Assembly: GCA_018340805.1 (NCBI GenBank)
Contig: JACMZG010001913.1
Location: 31,952,435 to 32,016,434, forward strand
DNA: 64,000 nt
Direction of reading: 5' to 3'
Source of the DNA: Microvelia longipes
Taxonomy: Eukaryota; Arthropoda; Insecta; Hemiptera; Veliidae
Position 1 is the stretch's first letter, and every line of letters begins with the position of its first letter. Positions 20,965-32,042 of the stretch are shown here, piece by piece. Below the pieces are notes generated by a model that did no database searches, had not been told where the DNA came from, and saw nothing but the letters and a program-made list of their open reading frames with translations. Made by a program: the position numbers and the translations under genes.

Positions 20965-21017
20965 GTTTACGTTAGAGTGCCTGTATATCGTATATATACA
21001 GGCACTCTAGTTTACGT
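20965..21017. mobile_element. 37-bp minimal hAT-like insertion
   Basis: TAGAGTGCCTGTATATCG runs directly into its own inverted complement ending CAGGCACTCTA (20973-21009). GTTTACGT flanks it on both sides (20965-20972 and 21010-21017), an 8-bp duplication. The terminal TAGAGTGCCT is shared with the 563-bp element at 45782-46344. It is a TIR-only derivative, below the usual MITE size. Confidence 0.75.
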
Positions 21018-21904
21018 TAGCAAGAGTTATAGGTTAAATGTACAGTTATTGGTTACTGAATAATAGGAATTGTAATAAGATGTAGTTTAGTACTACATCA
21101 GGAATGAGCTAACAATGATATTAGTATTAATAGTTACAGAGTAATTTTTGGGAGTTTATTAGTATTAATATTATAGCAGAGAATAATACAAGAGAATAAT
21201 AGTAAATGGTAATGAAATAAAATATTCAAATGGCTAAAAATTCGATGTAAAAAATATCGTACTTATTTATTGCGATTATTATCTTATATATTACTCAAGA
21301 TATTTTAGGATTCTTGTTAAACTTTAAATAAATTTAAATTATATGGATTAAACGATAATAAAAAAAAATGTTGAAAGTTACTTCACTTCATCGGACATTC
21401 CGCTTTGCATGATGGCTGAAGGCCGACTGACGAGAGCCGACCATGTCTCCCTTTTATAACCTATATCCCCTTCCGTCTGGATATCACGAAAAAATAATTA
21501 TAAAATGATAAAATTTATTCATAATTGTTAACTTATATTTTTTACATTAACATTTAATATTGATTAACATTATTATTATTATTATTATAAATTTTAGATC
21601 AAAACTTGATTAAAAAATATTTGATCTGACTAAAAAGCTGATAAGACTAATAGGATGTATTTTTATTAATTACATAAAATTTAATAAATTTTTAATTTTC
21701 ATTAATATTTATGATGATTTAATGAATTTTAAAACTTATACTGAATTTATCCGTTTATAGCTCGAGTTAAGTAATCTCCATCTTAAATGTTTTTTAACAT
21801 ATTTAACAATCATATTTGTTAAAAACAATAATTAATTGATATTTAATTATTAGAAACTATTTAATTAATGTTTAATTTGAAATACTTTTTAATAAATTTT
21901 CTTT

Positions 21905-22125
21905 ATGGCCCGTATCAGTTGAAATTCGAAACATCGAAATATACCTTTACACTTTGACTATTAATTAATCAAATAAACAGAACAAAAATACTGTAACTTT
22001 ACTGTAAAACGTTTAAAATACAAACAAAACACGAAAATGTGGAGAGTCGAATAATGTATTTATTATAACCTTAACTCCTTCTAGGAGGAGGTTTTAATCA
22101 CGTCACACAGAGCCCCAAAATGACG
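21905..22125 (+). repeat. GGGGCTCT-type element, partial copy
   Basis: Shares AAACATCGAAA, AATCAAATAA, AAAATACAAACAAAACAC, TTTATTATAACCTTAACT..CTTCTAGGAGGAGGTTT and CACACAGAGCCCCAAAA with 45520-45735. The left end is degraded (GGCCCGTATCAGTTGAA). Confidence 0.65.
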
Positions 22126-22372
22126 ATTCAAGCCTGCTTAAAAAATGCTAATATCTCAAAAAATTTTGAACAAATTTAAAATAAGAGCCTGAACTGTAAG
22201 TAAAATGTCCTCTAAGCTTCATTTTGGGACCACCATGGAATCGGACACAGTAGCGCATAACGTGTGTCAAGGTATGATCAAGTGTAAATAGACACTTTAG
22301 TTACAATTTCTATTAATGATTTGGTGATAAATTTTAATTTTTACACATTGACGTACCTTGAAACACGTTTTA

Positions 22373-22412
22373 TAGAGTGCCTGTATAATGCCCGATGCCA
22401 GGCACACTAGTA
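22373..22412. mobile_element. degraded TAGAGTGCC short element
   Basis: TAGAGTGCCTGTATAATGCC followed by a GCCAGGCACACTAG inverted end. It resembles the 37-bp element at 20973 but has a mismatch in one TIR and no clear target duplication. Confidence 0.5.
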
Positions 22413-22413
22413 A

Positions 22414-22555
22414 AAGCTGGGTTCCTGCAGCGGAAATATAGGCAATACAAAACTGTATTGCGTGTTTAGTCTACCAAAAACTGCAGGCGCACGCAAGTAC
22501 ACAATAAAGTTGTGTATTGCCTATATTGCTGCTGCACCACAGTGCCCAGCTTTAA
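22414..22555. mobile_element. ~140-bp MITE-like hairpin
   Basis: The left end TAAAAGCTGGGTTCCTGCAG..ATATAGGCAATACA is mirrored by TGTATTGCCTATATTGCTGC..CAGTGCCCAGCTTTA; arms of about 40 bp are imperfect. It lies next to the 94-bp duplicate. Confidence 0.7.
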
Positions 22556-22557
22556 CC

Positions 22558-22651
22558 GTGTTGTATTCATCTGTGCACATGCACATGCATTATAAGACTT
22601 CAATCAACTATCAAACTTTATATCTCCCTTAGTTAAGGACCTCGAAATATC
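22558..22651. repeat. 94-bp duplicated sequence, copy B
   Basis: Identical by eye to 8940-9033; same orientation, different flanks. Confidence 0.9.
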
Positions 22652-24496
22652 TTTAGTCCTTACAATCTTTAGTCCTTACAAATGGTTTGTTTAAGCAATC
22701 CACAGCTGGACAAGGGTAACCTAGAGAACACAGTACGGTTTGGTGTAACCTACTGATAAGAACCTTTTAAACAAAAGATTTTCCCATGTTGCATAGGACA
22801 AATTTTTTAGGAGGTGTTTTTTAATATAATTTATTGTATTTAACTCTTGAAATGTTATGAAATCGAAGTTGGACATCTATATTTACGTTAGGAAGAAAAC
22901 AAGTGTGGTTTGTTCGATTTTTCGAATAAAATACGGTAGTGAAATGTGACCTTTTTTGTGCATTTTGGACTCTCCGTTTTTTGACTTTTTTTAATATAAT
23001 TCATATTATTTAACTCTTGGAATGTTCTGAAATCGAAAGTTGGACATCTATATTATCGAAAAGAAACAAAATGAGTGAGGTTTAGTAGATTTTTCTGAAA
23101 TAAATACGGTAGTAAAATCTAATGTTTTTGTTTACATTTTGCACTCGTTTGTTTCTGGTGTTTTTGTACTATTTTTGACTTCTTAAGATAATATCGTATA
23201 TTATTGGTTTCAACGACAAGGTAATTCGTTTATACTGAAAGAAGTATGTATATCAGCATTTGTGGTATGGATATTAGTAACTTTGTAGATAGTTGCTCGA
23301 GTCACTTCTGTACATTGATGCCGTGCATAATTTAAGTGAATGTCAACATCTTCTATTCATTTGTATAATCTAGAAGACGTGCATGCTAGATTTTTGTTAA
23401 TTAATAAAGGATGCATGGAGACATTGGCACAAGTTGAATCAACTTCATGCATAAAATAATTACTGTTGTAAGATGTCAATGTCATTTACTCAATTTATGT
23501 TAAAAACCAATAATCTGTCAATATATAACTGTGCAAGAGACACCTAGGAAATATAACAAGCAAAATGCAATACTACCTGGGATTTGTTCCATCATTCGAC
23601 ATTTGTCTTCATTGATGGCTCTACATAACGTCATGCCTCAAGTTTCGTCACGTTTAACTTATCAGGGTGCCGACGGGCCTGAACTCACTGTAACCTTTGA
23701 TTAAAATTTCAAAATATAATGTGAAGTATTTACTAGAGATGAGCGGTGCTCTCTTACCACCTCATGCTTGGTAAGCAAAACATGTATCATTTGATACTAC
23801 CGAGTTTTGAAAACATGAATACTCCCAATATAACTGATCGAGAGACACCTAGGAAATTTAACTTGCAAAAATGCAATGCTAAAATTATCTATGTTCATAA
23901 AATGATATTGTAATGTCAAACTTTATGACTCACAAACAACTGCGAAGCTATGCCCACCTCAAGAAAGTCAAGTTCATCACGGTGAAGCCTTCACGAGCAT
24001 CTGTTGCAACCTTCGTGCGACTGTAGTAAACTATTTTATTCTTAATTAGGATTTAAACTTGTATTAACCTTTCTTTCATTTTTAAATTTTATTTTAATAA
24101 AATTTAGTGAAATTGATTTTTTATTTTATTCTAATTTCTCTACCACCTACACAATTTGGGAGGAGGTTCATATAGGTGCCTGGGGGCCACCCTAAATCTA
24201 TAAGATCTGATATACCTTAGCTTGAGCTTTGTTCAGTCAAACACATACCTGACTGAGGTGTCCATCAGTGTCAAGGCAGACAGCATACAAATTTGTGATA
24301 ATTATTTTGTTGTTAAAAATAGTTTTCTTGTTTTTTGAATCGAGAGAGGCATCACATGTGTAGTTCCCAGACTTCTCAGGATATATGAATGAATTTTCTT
24401 GTAAACCTCATTACCTCAAATAGCTGATGCAATTTTAACTTAACCAGCAAAAGACTACAGCATTTGAATATTGTGTAAATAGTGTAATAGAATACT

Positions 24497-24720
24497 GCCT
24501 CCGTGGCCGAGGTTGTTAAGGCGATAGTCTTTACACTGACCTTTGACACCATCCCAGGTTACGCTCTCAGTTGATAGAAGATTATTGTTTAATATTATCG
24601 CCAATTTTTGAATACAATTTGAGCGTAACGGTTGCTACTACCACCCGTAGTGGTTCCCGCAGGGGTTATCACTGATGAGCTACAAGGCTCTAAACGGGCA
24701 TTATATTATTATTTTAGGGG
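24497..24720 (+). mobile_element. tRNA-derived SINE (Ser/Leu-like head)
   Basis: The head GCCTCCGTGGCCGAGGTTGTTAAGGCG resembles the 5' half of tRNA-Ser/Leu with RNA polymerase III box A (24504-24520); a box-B-like CCAGGTTACGCTC lies at 24554-24566. The body contains GCTACTACCACCCGTAGTGG and GGTTATCACTGATGAGCTAC and the tail is ATTATTATTTT. The tail half recurs at 30812-30905. It cannot encode a functional tRNA. Confidence 0.75.
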
Positions 24721-24842
24721 TAATAGAATACCGTGTTTCTATTTGCGGGTATAGCAAATTTAATTAAACTGAGATATGACTACTAATGTAATTCACATTT
24801 ATAGTTCATGGCACCTTCCTCTTTGCCAGGTTTATTTATAAA

Positions 24843-24965
24843 GACTTCAATTTTGAGAGGGTTATAATATCACAAACTCAAAATGACGTTACTGTATCAC
24901 AGAAGCTATCTGCATTTTGATTACAGTAGGTATGACTGATCCTTTTTTCAGTCTAATCTTTTGTG
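24843..24965 (+). repeat. dispersed repeat pair, copy A
   Basis: GACTTCAATTTTGAGAGGGTTAT..CACAGAAGCTATCTGCATTTTG..TGATCCTTTTTTCA is matched with small changes at 62235-62335. Confidence 0.7.
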
Positions 24966-26985
24966 GCAGAACATTGAAAATAGGGCAGATATCAATCATG
25001 AGTCTGTTTAAATTGTAGAAAATTGAGTAGTCATGAGTCTGTGTTTTTGAACAATTCCTTTATTGTAGACATACAAAAAGAAAAGGAATACAAAAAGTTA
25101 ACACAAAGTATACAAGTAACCCACAAGGCAAAGCCTGAGGAGGGGGGGGGGGGTAGAAATTGTAGATAAACAGATCTTTTAATGAGAAATACAATAGTGA
25201 TGTGCCAAATTGACTTTTAAACCGATTTTATATGAGTCGACTGTCGACTCAACAGATAATCGAGTGGATAGTTGATTCAAATCGCTTGACTGATTAAAGT
25301 CGATTCGGTTCAATTCAACTTGATTCAACTAAATAAATAAAAGCTGAAGCAAAAAGAGATTTTATTTACACATTGACATAGGATATTTAAATCAAAACTA
25401 GTCAAATGATTACTTGGGCCAACTAAAATTATTTATTTAAGTTAACTTAATTAGTCTTGTACCGACAGGAATATAATTCTATAATGTAAAAATAAAAAAA
25501 GCATACTTGAGTTTATTTAAATCAGACTTAAGCCATATGAATCAACTAATGTTTACTTCAATCGAGTCGATAGGGTCACCCTGGCTCTATATGACAAACC
25601 TCCAAATTGGTTAGGTGGTAGAGAAATTAGAATAAATAAAGAATCAATTTCACTAATTTAATTTTATAATAAATTTAACAATGAAAGAAAGTTTAATACA
25701 AGTTTAAATCCTAATTAAGAATAAAATAGTTTGACTACAGTCGCACGAAGGTTGCAACAGATGCTCGTGAAGGCTTCACCGTGATGAACTTGACTTTCTT
25801 GAGGTGGGCATAGCTTCGCAGTTGTTGTGAGTCATAAAGTTTGACATTCAATATCTTTTATGAACATAGATAATTTGTAGCATTGCATTGCAAGTTAAAT
25901 TTCCTAGGGTGTCTCTCGATCAGTTATATGTGGGAGTATTCATGTTTTTCAAAACTCAGTATCAAATGATACATGTTTTGCTTACAAGCATGATGGTGTA
26001 AGAGAGCACCGCTCATCTCTAGTAAATACTTCACATTATATTCTTGGAATTTTAATCAAGTTACAGTGAGTTCAGCTCCGTCGGCACCCTGATAAGTTAA
26101 ACGTGACGAAACTTGAGGCATGACGTTATTAGAGCCATCAATGAAGACAAATGTCGAATGATGGAAAATCCCAGTGTAGTATTGCATTTGCTTGTTATAT
26201 TTCCTAGGTGTCTCTTGCACTATATATGACAGATTATTTGTTTTTTAACAATAATTGGTAAAATGACATTGACATTTACAACAGTAATTTATGCATGAAG
26301 TTGATTCAACTTGTGCCAATGTCTCCATGCATCCTTTATTAATTAACAAAATTAGCATGCACTCTTCTAGATTATACAATGAATAGAAGATGTTGACATT
26401 TCACTTAAATTATGCACGGCATCAATGTACAGAAGTGACTCGAGCAACTTATCTACAAAGTTACTAATATTCCATACCACAAATGCTGATATACATACTT
26501 CTTTCAGTATAAACGAATTACCTTTGTCGTTGAACCAAGTAATATACGATATTATTTAAAAGAAGTCAAAATAGTTACAAAAAACCAGAAACAAACGAGT
26601 GCAAATTAAAACAAAAACATTAGATTTTACTACCGTATTTTTTTATTTCAGAAAATCTACTAAACTCATCATTTTGTTTTTTTCGTATATAGATGTCAAC
26701 TTTCGATTTCAGAACATTCCAAGAGTTATAATATGAATTATATTAAAAAAAGTCAAAAACGGAGAGTCAAAATGCACAAAAAAAAGGTCACATTTCACTA
26801 CGTATTTTATTCGGAAAATCGAACAAACACATGTTTTCTTCCTAACGTAAATAGATGTCCAACTTTCGATTTCATAACATTTCAAGAGTTAAATACAATA
26901 AATTATTTAAAAAACACCTCCTAAAAAAATTTGTCCTATGCTAATACATGGGGAAATCTTTTGTTTAGAAAATGAATTTCTTATT

Positions 26986-27381
26986 CACAACTGTTCTTCT
27001 CGTTCTTCTTTGGGTTTCTTCGTTTTCTTTTTGTTCTTCTTAGAAAGAATTGCCAACTATGAAGCTGAAGTCCAGCTGTCTATAGGGACCGAGGATTTTT
27101 CCATTTTGCTAATATCTGCCGATCCACCATATTAAATAAATGTGTTATTTCCGTTAAAAAGAACAAGAAGATACGAGACAACCTTGAACGAAAAACAAGA
27201 AGATTAACCTTGAAATTTTTATTAAAATCAAAACAAAAGTTGATGTGATTAACTGTTTGAATTTAGAGATAAATGAACTCTTACGCAAGTTTTTTAAAAA
27301 ATGTTTTTTAAATTTGATCTTTTATTGTGTTGTTTGCTGTGTTTTATGTTTAGTTAGTGTTTGCTAGTTGATGCGTTAATA
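26986..27381 (+). promoter_or_regulatory. upstream region of the RNF146-like gene
   Basis: Holds the presumed promoter and 5' UTR. A pyrimidine tract (27000-27042, TTCTTC-rich) is partly mirrored by a purine tract (27158-27205, AACAAGAAG). No TATA box or initiator can be assigned with confidence. An in-frame stop TAG at 27355-27357 closes the reading frame before the first ATG. Confidence 0.4.
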
Positions 27382-28348
27382 ATGCCAAGAAAACGGGGTC
27401 GGGGTAGAGGTCGAAGACGAGGCGTTTACAATAGAAATCGTAGTCCAACTGATCAAAATGATACATCAAATGTTTTTAATGCATCACTTCACGAAAATAC
27501 ATCAGTTTTAGACGGTAATTTAGATACAAATTCTAATAATGTTTGTGCTGAACGCTTACAAAGCAGACAGGAGATTCTTGGTCATTCCCAACTCGATTTA
27601 TTAAGTAATCTTGATACCCAGGTTTCTAATAGTTCTGCTATAGATAACCAAAACATAGCCCCGCCTTCTTTGTCATATTTTGCAAATACTAATGAAAATG
27701 TCGCCTCGACATCACGAGTTAACTCTACCTCAACGAATCCGCCTGTCCGTATTATTCCGTTCGGAAACGGATTTGCTGTGCTTCCTACAAATTCGAATTC
27801 TGTTCTTAAAATCAATGTTGAGGATGTTAGTAGTTTAGTTTCAAAAAGAAAAGATACTTGTGATAATTTGATTGCTTCAAATTGTGTAAATAGTGATATT
27901 GTTGCTTCAAAAAATACCGCTGGTTTGAGTAACAGCAATGTCTTAACAAATTCTAGTAATTTAGTTTCTACTAGTGATAACAAAACGTCAGTATGTTCAA
28001 GCATCGATACTCATAAAATAAATAATCTAACTACAGTTGGTAGTTCTTTTAATATTGTCAATTCTACTAATACTAATGCTTTATTATCTACTCATCATAA
28101 TATAAATAAATTTTGCTGTGAAATGCTAGAAAAACAACAAATGTTATTGAATGAAATTAGTGGTATTAACAGGCAAAGTAGCCAATTAGTTGCCAGACAT
28201 GCTGATGTAGTTGCTTCTACTTCGGCAGATGCAGATCAGATAAAGAATTTAGATACACGGAGTAGTGTTGCTGGAAGTTGCGACCTTTCGTCGTCTAATG
28301 TCAAAAGTTCATATGACACTGAGGAAGAAGAAATCGTGGTTATTGCAG
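27382..28348 (+). CDS. RNF146-like exon 1: disordered N-terminus
   Basis: First in-frame ATG after a stop at 27355; a longer frame from 27361 would need TTG. Encodes residues 1-322: Arg/Gly-rich start, then low-complexity Asn/Ser/Thr sequence with one possible helix ([18 protein letters not shown], about residue 246) and an acidic end ([11 protein letters not shown]). RIIPFG (123-128) resembles a tankyrase-binding R-x-x-P-x-G motif. The donor is GCAG|GTATTT; the frame continues 26 bases into the intron, which is a shadow. This exon has no recognisable domain, so its membership rests on the open frame, the phase match and the acidic stretch leading to the RING. Confidence 0.82.
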
Positions 28349-28978
28349 GTATTTATTTTATTATTTGTTTATAACTTTAGCTATAGTACATCACATGGTT
28401 AAAATAAATTGATAGCGTAGGAAAATAGTGTTGAGGAACTAATGAACCAATAGCATGGCTTAACATTCAGGACTAAACTCAATATCTCCCTTGTATTATT
28501 TTCCCATGCTGTCAACTCGTTTTAACCATGTGGCATACTAAAGTTGTTTTTGTTATTTAACCGCTCACTCAATGACATTTCTCTACGGAGCCCTGGGGTG
28601 ATTTTCTATGTCATATGATTTATGAACCATTAGGTCATAGGATTTACAGGACCATAGAGTAGAGTAAGAAAACCACAAGTCTGGTGATTTACTCCGATGC
28701 TGGACAGTATGCTGATTCAACAATATTTTAAAATTATTAATTTTAATTTTTAAAAATTCTAAAAAATAAATAAAACTTATTCTATTCATAAAAACAAGCA
28801 TTTTTATTCTCAGTAATTTTTACCTACGTTGTTTTATATTCAAGATGGTAGGGTTTGGAGTTATAAAAAAATATGATGAGTGCGAGAATGTCTCTAAGTA
28901 TGCATGCACGGATTTGAACTTTTCTTGCAAACTGGCAATAGCTCTCACTAAACTATCTAACACTCATTATACACACAC

Positions 28979-29064
<86 letters not shown>

Positions 29065-31460
29065 TTTTAATTTTTTTATTTATATATTAAATATATAATT
29101 TAAGTTGTTTATATTATTAGTTGTATTAATTACAGATGGTGACATAGCCTCAACTGATAGCTTTAAGGACCATAGTTACTCGAAATCTCTGCCCAGTGGT
29201 AAACTTAATGATTCTGCTATAGAAGATGAGTGTCCTGTGTGTCTTCAGACATTTGTACACCCTTCCAGACTTCCGTGTTCTCATGTCTTTTGCTTTCTCT
29301 GTGTGAAAGGTAATTTACTGTCTTAGTTGGTAAATGCATTACAGTTTGGTTAGAACCATGGTACATCCATTAGTTTTAGATTTACAGATTGTGGGAGATC
29401 TCTTGGCTCTGATTTGTCCCCACCAACAATTTGTGAGGGAACTCACTGCTACCAACTGGGCCAAAATTAATTGCCCTAGTTTTGATGACACCATAGAGGT
29501 ATAAACTTAACCTGGTGATACCTTTTACTGATGACATTAAGTATTACTAATGATTTAACAAACTTCTAGAAGATTAATGTCACTTTCTAAAGAAATATCC
29601 ATTTTTACACATAAAAATGACCATTCAGTGTTACCAAGTTTAAAACTAGAAAACTTTTTCTCTGTAAAAATGTGTTAAGGAATCCTTTATATCTATTGAA
29701 TTTCTTTGACAAAAAATCAGTAACTATAGATTCAAATAGCTTAGGGATTGCAGATTGTATGCATGTTGGGCGAAAATTATAACACTGTCCTTTCTACTTG
29801 ATTTGAAAACTGGAGTTACATAGGACTTTTTCCAAATGTCAGGAAATTCACCAAGAGAGTGATTTACAAAATAATAAATACAGAGGTTTTGCTAGAGCAA
29901 AAATTATGTCTAGCATTCCCTCCTTTCATTTTTCCATAAATAAATAAGTACAATTTATTGCACAGATATAAATTTTTCCTTACATTATTATTAATACAAA
30001 TAAATTTTGTGCAATGAAGCCGTAAGGGCTTTAGTCGCTAATCTTAACTTGATTTCAAAAAGGGAAAAGTTGCACAGCTTGCGCTTCTGTTACGTTTTAG
30101 GCTACGTTAGCGGCATGTTGTTAATGTTTAAAAACATCATGATTTTTACGTATATCATGCAATATACACATACACCCTGTATATATTACATTTGATCCAG
30201 ATTAAAACCAAATTTTTTATCAGCAAAAATATGTATCATAAAGATTAATTTGTGTGTCAATGTGATAACTTTGTGTTGTTAAGGCATTGCCATGTCTGGG
30301 CAGAGCTGTCCTATGTGCCGAGCTCCAGTACCCCACTTCTACAGTGACAACCCTGTCTTGGTTTCATTGCCGTCAAAATCTAAACAAATTGATGATAAAG
30401 AGAAGAAAGAAGAAAAATATTCTTGGTTTTACCAAGGCAGGAGTGGTATGAATTTATTAATTTATAATTATTGTTATTTCAATTTTTGTTTTATGCGATT
30501 TTAATTTATTTTGAAGATAGTAGCACTTTTAGTTATACACAGGGTGAAATATTTCAGATGTGCTAAAATTAAATCCACAAAAAAATGACCCAACTAGACC
30601 TGACTTTTTAAACCCAGTAAGTCGACCCCCTCTCACCCGAAGTTCAAATTTATCACACTATTTTTGGTAATCATTGCCTTAATGTAGTAATTATGCACCA
30701 TTGTTGTGGTCAATTATGCTTTTTATCCATTACGCCTTAAATAAATGTGTTAGTTTAAAACCCGCGTTACTTTTGTGGGTTGTTACATTTAGTATTGCTA
30801 TTCATTACGATCAGCCAATTTCATGATTGAGATTGCCACTACCACCTGAGATTGTTTCCGCAAGGATTACCATTGATGTGCCACTTATAGGTGGATATTA
30901 TTATTGTATTTACTACAATCAACTTTCTATTCATGTTGGATGAAGTATTTCAACAAATACTCTGGATTGAAACCTGTAATGTCTTTAAGGATTTCATTTC
31001 AAGTTTAAAGCATGTAGCTCATTATTTAGCATTCAGTATAAATATCTCCCCTCAGGGATCTAAATGGATGCTCTTCATTTAGATTCAGTAAAAAGTCTAA
31101 AACATTAATCTGAGACAAATGAAAGTAGATCATTTTCCGATGACCTAATATAATTCACTATCCTCTATGATTTTTTTTCATTATTGTTTATCTTCTTTAT
31201 TCTCTTTATCAGGTGGTTGGTGGGAGTTTGAAGAGCGAATGTCAAACGAAATAGAAGAGAATCACAACGCAGGCAGAACTGTATTCGACATGATGATCTG
31301 CGGCCAACTCTACACCATAGATACAACCGCAAATGTCCAATATCCTAAAAACTGTCCTTTTAGAATAAGAAGAATATTAAGAGACCTGCCTTCCAGAGTT
31401 CTTAAAAAAGGTGTTGCTGGGATTCACGGCTTAAATTTACCGTCTACTTCTAAACAATAA
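27382..31460 (+). CDS. RNF146/Iduna-like RING-WWE E3 ubiquitin ligase
   Basis: Four exons: 27382-28348, 29136-29309, 30284-30445, 31213-31460, all introns phase 1 with GT/AG ends; joined CDS 1551 nt, 516 residues. The family (RNF146, Iduna in flies) binds poly-ADP-ribosylated proteins such as axin through the WWE domain and ubiquitinates them for proteasomal degradation, working with tankyrase. Seen here: a C3HC4 RING (Cys355, 358, 370, His372, Cys375, 378, 389, 392), then a WWE domain (about 425-500) with [14 protein letters not shown] and GQLYTID, then KKGVAG. Residues 1-322 are basic at the start ([14 protein letters not shown]) and otherwise Asn/Ser/Thr-rich and probably disordered. Human RNF146 has its RING near the N-terminus and a long tail after WWE; here the protein ends ~20 residues after WWE. 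A one-residue insertion (GG before WW) lies at the last splice junction. An AATAAA overlaps the stop (31456-31461). Confidence 0.93.
28392..28532. mobile_element. 141-bp MITE-like hairpin in intron 1
   Basis: CACATGGTTAAAA at the left end is mirrored by TTTTAACCATGTG at the right end, and the complementarity continues imperfectly for ~34 bp (TTGATAGC..GGAAAATA). No clear target duplication. Confidence 0.7.
28970..29068. repeat. (CA)n-(TA)n-(T)n microsatellite in intron 1
   Basis: About 45 bp of CA, 30 bp of TA and 20 T, ending 67 bp before the exon-2 acceptor. It is polymorphism-prone and could affect splicing. Confidence 0.97.
29136..29309 (+). CDS. RNF146-like exon 2: first part of the RING
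   Basis: Residues 323-380, phase 1 at both ends. Encodes an acidic/Ser-rich lead and then [20 protein letters not shown] and VFCFLCVK, with six of the eight zinc ligands. Acceptor TTACAG|ATGG, donor AAAG|GTAATT. Confidence 0.93.
29310..30283 (+). other. RNF146-like intron 2
   Basis: 974 bp, GTAATT..TTAAG. AT-rich, with no additional exon or repeat copy identified. Confidence 0.8.
30284..30445 (+). CDS. RNF146-like exon 3: RING end and WWE start
   Basis: Residues 381-434. Begins [17 protein letters not shown] with the last two RING cysteines and ends in [10 protein letters not shown], the first strand of the WWE domain. Between them lies a Lys/Glu-rich linker. Donor AGTG|GTATGA. Confidence 0.93.
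30446..31212 (+). other. RNF146-like intron 3
   Basis: 767 bp, GTATGA..TATCAG. Holds the 3' half of a tRNA-derived SINE (30812-30905). Confidence 0.8.
30812..30905 (+). mobile_element. tRNA-derived SINE, 3' fragment in intron 3
   Basis: ATTGCCACTACCACCTGAG, then GTTTCCGCAAGGATTACCA and ATTGATGTGCCAC, then an ATTATTATTG tail match the body and tail of the SINE at 24497-24720 in the same orientation. The tRNA head is missing. Confidence 0.7.
31213..31460 (+). CDS. RNF146-like exon 4: WWE domain and C-terminus
   Basis: Residues 435-516 plus the stop TAA 31458-31460. [36 protein letters not shown] and [20 protein letters not shown] match the WWE domain and the short basic segment after it. Only [13 protein letters not shown] residues follow, so the long tail seen in vertebrate RNF146 is absent. 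Confidence 0.94.
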
Positions 31461-32042
31461 ACATTTTTTTGTGATGTTGTATAGGTTATATTTATCGCCT
31501 ATCGTGAGTCATTGAAAGAATATGACCTGATACTGGTCATTAAACCTTGTTTTATAAACAATATAATTATAAAAGCTTGCCAATACCTTATTGCTAAAGT
31601 TTAAACTTTTTAATTTATACACATTTGAATTTGTATATTTCAAAATACACAAATGAAATTTGTGTATTTCATTAATATTTGGTAAATTGTTGTTACTTTT
31701 ATTTTAAATTTAAGCCTGCTAGTTTGTGTTAAATTTACATTTTTCCCTTAATTATTTTTTGTTAGGATTCATAAAGCCCAAATAGATCAATAGCATAAAA
31801 AAATTGTGTGCAACTTTTGACTCAGTGAATTAATTTGTTCAGACTATGGCAAGTTGTTTAATTGACTTGTCATATACTTAAAGGATACCTATGTCTAGTT
31901 GTGTAATTTATTACTCTTATTCGGTCAAATATCTTTTGTCACACCTGATAAAGGTTTTTGGTGATTTTTTATGTATTAGGTTTGTTTAAATTAGCTTAAA
32001 GCACTTTTTTGGTGTTAAGATGTTTAAAAAGTACATCATACT
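31461..32042. other. 3' flank of the RNF146-like gene
   Basis: AT-rich 3' UTR and spacer. A short inverted repeat (AAATACACAAATG / ATTTGTGTATTT) lies near 31640-31675. No further ORF. Confidence 0.55.

Larger units (their letters stand above)
20837..22750. other. non-coding interval with several small TIR elements
   Basis: No gene. Besides the elements listed separately (20965-21017, 21905-22125, 22373-22412, 22414-22555, 22558-22651) the DNA is AT-rich spacer, with a short tandem TTTAGTCCTTACAAT repeat at about 22652-22682. Confidence 0.6.
24176..25599. other. spacer of the 4.2-kb foldback
   Basis: No ORF. Contains a tRNA-derived SINE (24497-24720), a dispersed-repeat copy (24843-24965), a G13 run at about 25140-25152 and short GTCGACT palindromes near 25235-25255. 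Confidence 0.7.
22755..26985. mobile_element. 4.2-kb foldback element with ~1.4-kb inverted arms
   Basis: Left arm about 22755-24175, right arm about 25600-26985, spacer ~1.4 kb. The arms match in reverse throughout: for example CCCATGTTGCATAGGACAAA near 22785 against TTTGTCCTATG..CATG near 26930; GTGACTCGAG near 23300 and 26440; TTGCAACAGATGCTCG near 25755 and its complement near 24000. Each arm carries two diverged tandem copies of a ~170-190-bp unit (22815-22985 and 22985-23175; mirrored at 26555-26900), each with TTTAACTCTTGRAATGTT and GGACATCTATATT. No transposase ORF. Ends are approximate and no target duplication was found. The right end lies about 400 bp upstream of the RNF146-like start codon. 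Confidence 0.85.
28349..29135 (+). other. RNF146-like intron 1
   Basis: GTATTT..TTACAG. Contains a 141-bp MITE-like hairpin (28392-28532) and a (CA)n(TA)n(T)n microsatellite just upstream of the acceptor. Confidence 0.8.

Noticed and set aside
26733..27135. Short plus-strand frames near the right end of the foldback
   Set aside because: They lie in or beside the inverted arm, have no domain and are not preserved in the left arm.
27582..28004. 140-codon minus-strand frame within RNF146-like exon 1
   Set aside because: Antisense to an open exon with low-complexity composition; no motif.
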